From positions 1 through 7,441 of the forward strand of contig JBJENT010000231.1 of assembly GCA_051880335.1 (NCBI GenBank): DNA of 7,441 bases, read 5' to 3'. The stretch is from 1XD8-76 sp051880335 (GTDB lineage Bacteria; Bacillota; Clostridia; Lachnospirales; Lachnospiraceae). The notes below the pieces were generated by a model. That model saw only the letters and a list, made by a program, of their open reading frames with translations, did no database searches and was not told the origin of the DNA. The position numbers and the translations under genes were made by a program. Shown here piece by piece: positions 1 to 5,435 of the stretch (position 1 is the stretch's first letter; the number at the start of each line of letters is the position of its first letter).

Positions 1-214
1 CAATGAGCATACACTGTCCATCGGCTACTGCGATTCCGGAACCATTGGAAATAATGTTATCATTTCCCTTGGTATTAGAGGATCTTCCTCCTACACGTTT
101 CTGTCCCTTTACTACCATGACATCACTGCTCAATGAATCGCAGTAGAAAAACTCTTTCCACTGATCTGCCAGTGTTCCGCCTGCTGCACCGATTGCTGCT
201 TTAATAAGTCCCAT
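1..214 (-). CDS. SPFH-domain protein, YdjI-like (5' part only)
   Basis: Partial gene: the first 71 codons are present and the rest lies beyond base 1. The N-terminus starts MGLIKAAIGAAGG, then LADQWKEFFYCDSL, a segment with VVKGQKR, and SNGSGIAVADGQCMLI. I recognise this opening as that of the YdjI-like SPFH ('virion core protein-like') family. In Bacillus subtilis ydjI lies in the pspA-ydjGHI membrane-stress operon; that is knowledge of the family, not something shown here. The ATG at 214-212 is preceded by GAGG about 7 nt upstream, a good ribosome-binding site. No intrinsic terminator separates it from the upstream GNAT gene 201 bp away, so read-through from the rsgA operon is possible. The hydrophobic, Gly/Ala-rich first helix fits membrane association. 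The C-terminal part, often a zinc-ribbon or SHOCT-like tail in this family, cannot be assessed. Confidence 0.82.
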   Translation of the reverse strand, partial: MGLIKAAIGAAGGTLADQWKEFFYCDSLSSDVMVVKGQKRVGGRSSNTKGNDNIISNGSGIAVADGQCMLI

Positions 215-262
215 ATGAATTACCTCATCCTTTCCTTTTGTAACATGCAGCACATAGTATTT

Positions 263-286
263 GGTATTTGACATATGGCATTTACC
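263..286. promoter_or_regulatory. Imperfect palindrome upstream of the SPFH gene
   Basis: This 24-bp stretch runs from GGTATTTG through a central CATATG to ATTTACC and pairs at 9 of 12 positions. It lies about 50-70 bp before the SPFH start codon. It shares the 11-mer TTGACATATGG (268-278, plus strand) with the rsgA promoter region, where that string is on the minus strand. I found no convincing -10/-35 pair in 215-415 on either strand. The rest of this 201-bp gap holds only a short CTACA-tac-TGTAG hairpin and no gene. A regulatory role is a guess. Confidence 0.22.
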
Positions 287-415
287 AGGTAATCTTAACC
301 ATGTGACTACAGTATGTAGCATATATTCAATATTGTAATGCTTCTCATGTATTATCTTATCTCATTTTACGCAGGATGGATAGCTTTTTATGCTTTTTTT
401 CATATCCGATTCATT

Positions 416-1042
416 CTATCCAAACAATTGTCCCGGAAGTTTAAGTTTTTCTTTTGGTGGGAAAGATTTGTCAAATTCCTCTGTTTCTTCCTCACTTACA
501 AAATATCCTTCCGGCGTAGAATACACACCGGTAATTCCGTCCAGATAGCCGGGAATCAATTCTTTACATAAGAAGAAAGGCGCATCTTCCCCTTCCGGTA
601 CTCCATGATACCGGATTCCTTTTGTGCTTGCCTCCACGAAACCACTCTTTCCGTAGAAATCAATATTTCCTTCAAAGCATACCGCCCCGCCGCCCATCTG
701 GGCTGCTTTCTCCAGGGAATAATCCAGCAGAATCTTTCCATATCCTTTTCGCTTATACTCCGGCGCAATCCCAATGGGTCCCATGGTCATAATCGGAATA
801 ACTCTTCCGTCATCTGCCTGTATGGATGCTTTCATATACATCGTCTGGCCGATCAGCTTTCCATCCATCTCCATTACAAAATCAAGCTCCGGTATAAAAT
901 CCTTATCCTGGCGAAGCTGGTGCAGAACATAATGTTCCAGACAGCCCGGACGGTATACGTTCCAAAAGGATTCTCTCACCAGGTTTTCTACTTCTCGTTG
1001 TTCTTCTTTTCTTTCTAATCGAATGATATATTGTTCTTTCAT
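416..1042 (-). CDS. GNAT-family N-acetyltransferase (YhbS-like)
   Basis: Predicted cytosolic acetyl-CoA-dependent N-acetyltransferase of 208 residues; the substrate is unknown. The acetyl-CoA-binding motif A is clear: residues 86-107 read TMGPIGIAPEYKRKGYG and continue ILLD, with KRKGYG (97-102) as the pyrophosphate-binding loop. Further on, CFEGNIDFYGKSGF (about 121-134) is the typical motif B region, where 'xFYxKxGF' is a GNAT hallmark. The C-terminal ~60 residues extend past the minimal fold and carry an acidic EEETEEFDKS stretch, as in other YhbS/COG3153 proteins. The ATG at 1042 has GAGGAA 9 nt upstream. It follows the TetR gene by 42 bp with no terminator between them, so it is probably the last gene of the rsgA-tetR operon. 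Linkage to a TetR sensor suggests modification of a toxic small molecule or a stress-related target, but that is inference from position only. Confidence 0.88.
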   Translation of the reverse strand: MKEQYIIRLERKEEQREVENLVRESFWNVYRPGCLEHYVLHQLRQDKDFIPELDFVMEMDGKLIGQTMYMKASIQADDGRVIPIMTMGPIGIAPEYKRKGYGKILLDYSLEKAAQMGGGAVCFEGNIDFYGKSGFVEASTKGIRYHGVPEGEDAPFFLCKELIPGYLDGITGVYSTPEGYFVSEEETEEFDKSFPPKEKLKLPGQLFG

Positions 1043-1084
1043 CGCTTTATTCCTCTTTCTTATTTCTCTTATTTAACTTTTTCC

Positions 1085-1669
1085 CTATTTTTTTATAAGA
1101 TTTTCCATAGCAGAAAAAATCTGCAGTTTCACAGCATTTCTATCTTCGGCAGCGTCACTGATACTGTATCCCAGAAACATCGTTCCATAAAATGCCATAG
1201 CACGCATATCGGCATCTTCATAGCCCATGCCGGCAAAAATATTTTTCACATAGTTTCTTGGCCCATCTCCAAGATATTGATGATAAAGCCTGCTCATTTC
1301 CGGGTCACGGTATTGTTCCAGAGTCAGCATTTTCCGGAAATTGGTGGCAAACTCATCTTCGGTCCAATAAAGAAACATCTCTTTGCTGTATTCCAAAAAT
1401 TGTGTCGGAGTCACCTGATTATAACTTGCTTCTACTTTTGAAATATCCTCCGTGGGCACCTCATTCTCTTCTGCCAGTTCTCCGTCCCGCTGCTCCATTT
1501 TCTTTACAATGCTGTCAAAAATATCTCTTTTATTTTTATAATGTTTATAAAGTGCTCCTTTAGTAATGCCAAGCTCACCGGCAATCTGGCTGGTAGATAC
1601 TGCCACATAACCGTCTCTGGCAAATAACTCAAGAGCAATCTCCAATATCCTCTGTTTTGTATCCTTCAA
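1085..1669 (-). CDS. TetR/AcrR-family transcriptional regulator (TTG start)
   Basis: DNA-binding one-component repressor of 194 residues, the usual TetR length. The N-terminal domain reads KQRILEIALELFARDGYVAVS, and the helix-turn-helix is at about 26-45 (TSQIAGELGITKGALYKHYK), followed by NKRDIFDSI. The C-terminal ligand and dimerisation domain (about 60-194) is diverged and gives no ligand. The start is TTG (1669-1667): AGGAGGG lies 5 nt upstream and no ATG fits. The gene is 92 bp downstream of rsgA and 42 bp upstream of the GNAT gene, all on one strand. No dyad typical of a TetR operator is visible in the 92-bp gap, whereas a near-perfect 28-bp palindrome covers the promoter in front of rsgA. 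The simplest reading is that this protein represses that promoter and so its own synthesis; this is inferred, not shown. The other candidate for that operator is an unlinked TetR protein. Confidence 0.9.
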   Translation of the reverse strand: MKDTKQRILEIALELFARDGYVAVSTSQIAGELGITKGALYKHYKNKRDIFDSIVKKMEQRDGELAEENEVPTEDISKVEASYNQVTPTQFLEYSKEMFLYWTEDEFATNFRKMLTLEQYRDPEMSRLYHQYLGDGPRNYVKNIFAGMGYEDADMRAMAFYGTMFLGYSISDAAEDRNAVKLQIFSAMENLIKK

Positions 1670-1674
1670 AAAAT

Positions 1675-1681
1675 CCCTCCT
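1675..1681 (-). promoter_or_regulatory. Ribosome-binding site that fixes the TTG start of tetR (1669)
   Basis: The minus-strand string AGGAGGG lies 5 nt before TTG at 1669-1667. It is among the strongest Shine-Dalgarno sequences in the window and decides the otherwise unusual start codon. Confidence 0.75.
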
Positions 1682-1761
1682 GCTCTTTTTGCTTTTATAC
1701 TTTTGTTCTTAATTATTTCTTTTCAACACTTTTTACACTTTTCCTCTTTGTACTTTTTTAT

Positions 1762-2757
1762 TTAACGTTTTTTCTTCTTTAACCCTTTTCTCTGCTTGGC
1801 GATTTCCACCATCTTCTGCTGCTTTTTCTCTTTTGCCCATCCACTTTCCATCTGCAGGCGTAGATACATCTCCCAGCGTTCCCGGTCAAGCAGTCCATCT
1901 TTTATGGCTTTCTGCACTGCGCATCCCGGCTCTCCCTCATGGGTGCAGTCGGAAAATCTGCACTGGCAGACCAGTTCAGCAATATCCTCAAAGGTTCGGT
2001 TGATACCCTCTTCCACATCGCACACTCCGATTTCCCGCATACCCGGTGTATCAATCAGACTGACACCGTCCAGTTCAATCATCCGTCGATGCGTGGTGGT
2101 ATGCCTTCCCTTGGAATCTTCTTCCCGGATTTCATTTACTTTCATGATTTCTTTTCCTGCAAGGGTATTGATCAGTGTAGATTTTCCTGCACCGGAAGAT
2201 CCAAGAAGGGCAATGGTCACGCCTTCCTTAAAATACTTTCGAATCCGGTCCAGTCCTTCCCCGGTATAGGAACTGACCGGAATGATATCCATGGAATCAT
2301 TGATCTGCCGAACCTGGGCCACATATTCTTCTACCTGATCACATAAATCTGCCTTGGTAAGTATGGCCACCGGTGTTCCTCCACCGGATTCTGTAATGGA
2401 TGCATATCTGGCAATACGATTCACACTAAAATCCTGATTTAAGGAGGTGATGATAAAAACATAATCAAAATTGGCAACCACCGGCTGCTCTTTCATTGTT
2501 TTCACAAAACCGTCACTATGGCCACCTCTATCCGGTCTGGCAAAATAGCTTCTCCGTTTTTCAATGGCCACGATCAAAGCGCTGTCATAATCATCCACCA
2601 GCACTTGAACATAGTCTCCTACGATTGGAAATTGTTCTGCCTCTCTCAAGTTTCCGTTGAGATGGGCCATGTATTCCATCTTCTCACATTTTTCCGTTCT
2701 TACCAGATAGCTTTCTCTCTGCACGGAAATCACACGTGCTCTTATCACTTCACTCAT
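1762..2757 (-). CDS. rsgA: Ribosome small-subunit-dependent GTPase RsgA (stand-alone copy)
   Basis: Circularly permuted GTPase that acts in late 30S ribosomal subunit maturation, where it checks the decoding site and is released by GTP hydrolysis. There are 331 residues. An N-terminal OB-fold (about 1-70) carries FPIVGDYV. The G motifs come in permuted order: G4 TKAD (134-137), G5 VSSYTGEG (161-168), G1/P-loop GSSGAGKST (186-194), switch I RHTTTHR (218-224) and G3 DTPG (236-239). The C-terminal zinc site fits C-x4-C-x-H-x5-C, with C266, C271, H273 and C279. A lysine-rich tail ends the protein (KGLKKKKR). Every catalytic motif is intact. In Firmicutes the housekeeping rsgA usually sits beside prkC, prpC and rpe. 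Here its neighbours are a TetR regulator and an acetyltransferase, so this is probably a second, regulated paralog. The ATG at 2757 has only a weak, purine-rich leader rather than a well-spaced Shine-Dalgarno. Confidence 0.95.
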   Translation of the reverse strand: MSEVIRARVISVQRESYLVRTEKCEKMEYMAHLNGNLREAEQFPIVGDYVQVLVDDYDSALIVAIEKRRSYFARPDRGGHSDGFVKTMKEQPVVANFDYVFIITSLNQDFSVNRIARYASITESGGGTPVAILTKADLCDQVEEYVAQVRQINDSMDIIPVSSYTGEGLDRIRKYFKEGVTIALLGSSGAGKSTLINTLAGKEIMKVNEIREEDSKGRHTTTHRRMIELDGVSLIDTPGMREIGVCDVEEGINRTFEDIAELVCQCRFSDCTHEGEPGCAVQKAIKDGLLDRERWEMYLRLQMESGWAKEKKQQKMVEIAKQRKGLKKKKR

Positions 2758-2763
2758 TTTTGA

Positions 2764-2798
2764 TTTCTCTTTTCCTGTTTCTCTTTTTCTCTTTTCCT
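2764..2798 (-). repeat. Duplicated purine-rich 13-mer in the rsgA leader
   Basis: On the minus strand the string AGGAAAAGAGAAA occurs twice (2776-2764 and 2798-2786), 22 nt apart, inside an almost pure A/G leader just before the rsgA start. Neither AGGA is at ideal Shine-Dalgarno distance: the nearer one is about 15 nt from ATG. It may act as a weak or stand-by ribosome-binding region, or it may be simple-sequence drift. Confidence 0.5.
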
Positions 2799-2835
2799 AC
2801 TTCTTTCTATTTTACTGCTTTATCATCCCACACCT

Positions 2836-2863
2836 CATATAGTAAACGACCGTTTACCATATG
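2836..2863. promoter_or_regulatory. 28-bp palindromic operator (TetR type) over the rsgA promoter
   Basis: The left arm CATATAGTAAACG (2836-2848) and right arm CGTTTACCATATG (2851-2863) are inverted copies matching at 12 of 13 positions, separated by AC. The core GTAAACG-AC-CGTTTAC is perfect. It fills the whole spacer and -10 of the rsgA promoter and touches the -35, so a bound dimer would block RNA polymerase. Size, symmetry and position are typical of TetR-family operators. The TetR protein encoded two genes downstream in the same transcript is the likely ligand, by proximity only. Confidence 0.82.
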
Positions 2864-2867
2864 TCAA
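2839..2867 (-). promoter_or_regulatory. Vegetative promoter of the rsgA-tetR-GNAT operon
   Basis: On the minus strand the -35 is TTGACA (2867-2862, perfect) and the -10 is TACTAT (2844-2839, 4 of 6 matches), with a 17-bp spacer. Transcription should start near 2832, leaving a leader of about 75 nt before rsgA. The -35 directly follows the U-tract of the upstream merR terminator. Confidence 0.8.
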
Positions 2868-2868
2868 T

Positions 2869-2901
2869 AAAAAAAGAGTGGAAATACTTCACACTCTTTT
2901 T
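2869..2901 (-). terminator. Intrinsic terminator of the ABC exporter-merR operon
   Basis: On the minus strand AAAAAGAGTG (2901-2892) pairs perfectly with CACTCTTTTT (2880-2871) around an 11-nt loop that can pair further through GAA/TTC with a bulged base. Seven T residues end the structure (2875-2869). The merR stop codon TGA (2891-2889) lies at the start of the loop, so terminator and gene end are fused. The A-rich outer stem makes it partly symmetric, but no plus-strand gene needs it. Confidence 0.85.
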
Positions 2902-3737
2902 CGTACCGGAATCTGGATTTCAGAAAGCCACTCCTCCACCGAATCTTTATTCCAAACGCCATCGATATAACTTTCACGAATGGGTCCGCAAATCTCGTAA
3001 TGATTTTCTTCAATATATTTCAGGATAACCGCATAGGTCTGGGAGAAGTTCGCATAAGAACCCTTGTGAAATACACATGCTGCTTCGATTTCCGGGAAAA
3101 CTTTATCTTTCAGCCCTTCCACATCTCTTTCCTTTTTTGAAATAGCTTCACAGGTCTCAATCAGTATGTTTTCGTCTTTATAACCTGGTTCCAGATAGTT
3201 GGTAAAGCAGTACTCCGGAAGGAGGCAGACGCATCCTGCCTCTTCCATACAGGCCCCCATTTCCGGCATTCTTTTAAAAAGCTCATCATAGGATTCAATC
3301 CGGCTTTCCATCACAGCGCACCGCACTTCAGGAATCGTCTTAACCCGAACAGGAGACGCCAAAGAAGCAGAAACTCCGGACAAATAGGCATCCAGCTTGG
3401 ACAACTGCAGGGTAAGATCTGCAATCTTTGCTAAGATTTCATTCTTTTTCTGAGTCAAAAAGCTGGTTTCATCCTGGCCGCTGTTCAAAGCTTTTATATC
3501 ATCGATTTTAAATCCGGCTTCCTTTAACGCCAGAATCCTATGTACGGTCTCCATCTGGCTCATTTTATAATAACGATATCCACTGTATTCATCTATTTTT
3601 GCAGGGAATAACAATCCCTGCTCTTCATAGAAACGCAGCGTCTTTACCGTAATATGATTCATCTGGGCAAACATCCCGATTTTGTATAAAACATCCTCTT
3701 CTTTCTGATCGTAGAAATGTTCTTCTGTCATATTCAT
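2889..3737 (-). CDS. MerR-family regulator with GyrI-like ligand-binding domain
   Basis: One-component transcription activator of the multidrug-sensing MerR type, 282 residues from the chosen start. The winged HTH begins at about residue 18: YKIGMFAQMNHITVKTLRFY, then EEQGLL, then a DEYSGYRYY wing. A coiled-coil linker follows (about 85-120, KKNEILAKIADLTLQLSKLD). A GyrI-like/AraC effector-binding domain (about 127-282) ends with REsYIDGVWNKDSVEEWLSEIQIPV, typical of the family. I prefer ATG 3737 because AAAGGA lies 8 nt upstream. ATG 3761 would add 8 residues but has no good ribosome-binding site. Either start leaves an unusual N-terminal extension of 17 or more residues before the HTH. It is the last gene of the ABC operon, 84 bp after the permease. 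It probably activates the 20-bp-spacer promoter at 5341-5310 and hence itself. The ligand is unknown, probably a hydrophobic or cationic drug. Confidence 0.9.
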   Translation of the reverse strand: MNMTEEHFYDQKEEDVLYKIGMFAQMNHITVKTLRFYEEQGLLFPAKIDEYSGYRYYKMSQMETVHRILALKEAGFKIDDIKALNSGQDETSFLTQKKNEILAKIADLTLQLSKLDAYLSGVSASLASPVRVKTIPEVRCAVMESRIESYDELFKRMPEMGACMEEAGCVCLLPEYCFTNYLEPGYKDENILIETCEAISKKERDVEGLKDKVFPEIEAACVFHKGSYANFSQTYAVILKYIEENHYEICGPIRESYIDGVWNKDSVEEWLSEIQIPVRKRV

Positions 3738-3821
3738 AAGCAAAATCCTTTCATATGCCATTGATGGAAGCCCACAACCTTCCCATGATTGGTCGTGAGC
3801 ACTTATGTTTACCGGAATCCT

Positions 3822-4556
3822 TTATTCCCATCGGAATGTTTTCAGTGAAATCGCTGTACACACAACGGTTATAGCGACTAACACGATGATTCCGTATATA
3901 TGTTCCACGCTGTTTCCGGTAGATATGGCTTTCATCAGCTGAATTCCCTGAGAAAGCGGCAAAAAATCTGCGATGTGTTGTAATCCTTTTGGAAACAGTT
4001 CGTAAGGAATGGTTGCTCCGGAAAAAAGCAACATAGGGAAATAAACCAGAGATGCCACCACATTCATGGTTTTTGCTGTTTTACACACACTGGCAATCAT
4101 CAGACCAATGGAAAACATGGAGATCATGGTTAAAAACCACGCTCCGATAAAAGCAAGTACATTTCCTTCCATACGATATCCGAAACCGATGATTGCGACT
4201 GCTGCCACCAGTATCGCAGAAATGATACTCATCACTCCGCTGCAGAGCGTATCTGCTCCAAGCAGCCAGGCCGGACTACAGGGACTGCAGTAAAAGGATT
4301 TCAGTATTTTCTTATCCCGGTAATCTACCATCACAATCGGAATGCTCATAAATGCACTGCAGCAAATGCCCACACAGATCAGCGATGCAAATGCACTCTG
4401 CAGATAGGTCATATTTTCTCCGGCACTTTTATTTCCGCCAATCAGCGCAATCATAATCAGTGTGACCACCGGCATACATAAATTGAAAATAAACACGTCC
4501 GCTGAACGGAAAAACAATTTCTGTTCTATTTCATATAATCTCAAAAATCTTTTCAT
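3822..4556 (-). CDS. ABC-2 type transporter permease (DrrB-like)
   Basis: Membrane subunit of an ABC-2 exporter, 244 residues, a normal length. Six hydrophobic spans are visible at about 21-40, 55-77, 104-126, 133-156, 166-184 and 219-238. The conserved ABC-2 signature region between spans 5 and 6 is present: FPMLLFSGATIPYELFP followed by LPLSQGIQLMKA (about 173-210). The cytoplasmic loop with DYRDKKILKSFYCSP (78-92) is the expected coupling region for the ATPase. Its ATG overlaps the ATPase stop codon (ATGA, 4 nt), so translation is probably coupled to the upstream gene, which is interrupted. Because ribosomes should stop at the amber codon far upstream, permease expression may be reduced. 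The reading frame itself is intact. The exported substrate cannot be read from sequence; the MerR/GyrI partner suggests a drug or other toxic amphiphile. Confidence 0.9.
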   Translation of the reverse strand: MKRFLRLYEIEQKLFFRSADVFIFNLCMPVVTLIMIALIGGNKSAGENMTYLQSAFASLICVGICCSAFMSIPIVMVDYRDKKILKSFYCSPCSPAWLLGADTLCSGVMSIISAILVAAVAIIGFGYRMEGNVLAFIGAWFLTMISMFSIGLMIASVCKTAKTMNVVASLVYFPMLLFSGATIPYELFPKGLQHIADFLPLSQGIQLMKAISTGNSVEHIYGIIVLVAITVVCTAISLKTFRWE

Positions 4557-5278
4557 AATTCAACCTCCTCATCCATATACCAAAGATATGCTTCTTCCAG
4601 ATTGTCGTAGGGGGAACGTGCAACCACTTCGTCCACAGTTCCTTCTGTGAGAATCTTTCCATTCTTTAATAATGTAATCCGATCACAAAGCTTCTCTGCT
4701 TCTTCCATATAATGTGTGGTCAGGAAAATCGTCATACCGCTGTCCTTTAATTCTTTCAGTGTCCGCCATACTTCTCTTCTGGCTGCCACATCCAGTCCTG
4801 TGGTCAATTCGTCTAAAAATACGATTTCCGGATTACCGATCAGTGCCAGAGCTACAGACAATCTCTGTCTTTCTCCTCCGGATAATTTGTTAACCGGACT
4901 CTTTTCCAATTGAGACAGTCCAAATTGCTGTAAAAGTTCTTTATAATCTCTTGGATTCTGATAAAGAGCTGTCCGTTCTTTACAGACCTCTTCTACCCGG
5001 ATCGTTTCCTGATAAAAGGATGCCTGAAGTTGAACTCCTATTTTTTCAAAACTCTATTTTTTGTGTTTTGCCACCTCCTTTCCAAATACAAGTGCTGTTC
5101 CTTTCTCCGGTTTTTTCAGTCCCAGAATCATTTCAATGGTAGTACTTTTTCCTGCACCATTATGTCCCAGAAGACCGAAAACCGTACCTTTTTCTACCGA
5201 GAAAGATACATCATCCACTACCCTTCGTCCGTTATAACATTTTGTTAAGCCACGGATTTCCAAACACGTTTCACTCAT
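4553..5278 (-). pseudogene. ABC-2 exporter ATPase (DrrA/CcmA type), interrupted by an in-frame TAG
   Basis: Nucleotide-binding subunit that would power the neighbouring permease; 241 codons. Before the stop: an N-terminal strand (LEIRGLTKCYNGRRVVDDVSF) and Walker A GHNGAGKST (38-46). Codon 75 is TAG (5056-5054). The same frame then continues open with SFEKIGVQLQASFYQETIRVE (Q-loop about 83-85), signature LSGGERQ (132-138), Walker B VFLDE (153-157), D-loop TTGLD (159-163) and H-loop TTHYMEEA (187-194), to a TGA at 4555-4553. One nonsense codon thus divides an otherwise complete ATPase, with no frameshift and no deletion evident. A 74-residue peptide with Walker A alone would be inactive. No in-frame start codon with a Shine-Dalgarno follows the stop, although the perfect-looking AAGGAGGTG at about 5082-5074 lies just before it. 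ATG 5278 has AGGAGGG 7 nt upstream. Alternatives are a sequencing error or amber read-through. Confidence 0.88.
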
Positions 5279-5309
5279 TTTTTTACCCTCCTATCTCTTT
5301 ACAAGATGG

Positions 5310-5341
5310 AGGATACACCCTTACCTAAAGGGGAGAGTCAA
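5310..5341 (-). promoter_or_regulatory. MerR-type promoter of the ABC exporter operon
   Basis: On the minus strand TTGACT (5341-5336) and TATCCT (5315-5310) are separated by 20 bp, too long for ordinary sigma-70 use. The spacer holds an inverted repeat CCCTT-TAGGT-AAGGG within CTCCCC...GGGTG. A 19-20 bp spacer over a dyad is the hallmark of promoters that MerR proteins activate by twisting DNA. The MerR gene at the end of this operon is the natural regulator. The predicted start is near 5303, about 25 nt before the ATPase ATG. The remaining 5342-5435 holds short hairpins (CTGCA/TGCAG and TTCATC/GATGAA) without a T-tract, so no terminator for the upstream GNAT gene is evident. Confidence 0.72.
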
Positions 5342-5435
5342 CTGCTTTTTTTCATATTATTTCGATTTTTTATAATTATTAATCTGCATGGTATTGCAGT
5401 TCATCTCATCACCTGAAAAGATGAAATACTCTTCG

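Noticed and set aside
156..158. Leucine in place of proline after Walker B (DELTTGLD) in the ATPase as a second inactivating change
   Set aside because: The coordinates given are residue numbers. As I recall, Leu occurs at this position in intact Firmicute ABC-2 ATPases, so it is not evidence of decay.
338..571. Plus-strand hydrophobic 77-codon frame antisense to the GNAT gene
   Set aside because: It has no ribosome-binding site and no good promoter (the TTGACA at 268 lacks a matching -10), and most of it overlaps a well-supported acetyltransferase gene on the other strand.
1031..1441. Plus-strand 136-codon frame over the TetR gene
   Set aside because: It is antisense to a clear TetR coding sequence, has no recognisable domain and has a Phe/Ser/His-rich composition typical of a reversed coding strand.
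1670..1761. A separate promoter or operator for the tetR gene in the gap after rsgA
   Set aside because: A TTGAAA and a TATAAA are present but about 21 bp apart, and no dyad was found; co-transcription from the rsgA promoter is simpler.
3762..3821. Hairpin GGAAG/CTTCC between permease and merR as a terminator or attenuator
   Set aside because: The stem is only 5 bp with no T-tract, and the genes otherwise look co-transcribed.
4553..4909. The second half of the ATPase as an independent gene starting at TTG 4909
   Set aside because: There is no Shine-Dalgarno before the TTG, the same frame is open upstream to the amber codon with homologous sequence (Q-loop region), and the product would lack Walker A.
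5054..5069. Programmed frameshifting at the A6 run next to the TAG in the ATPase
   Set aside because: The downstream coding sequence is in the original frame, so a shift in either direction would leave it rather than rescue it.
5360..5435. Terminator after the RimJ/RimL-type GNAT gene
   Set aside because: Short hairpins (CTGCA/TGCAG, TTCATC/GATGAA) exist, but none is followed by a T-tract on the minus strand.
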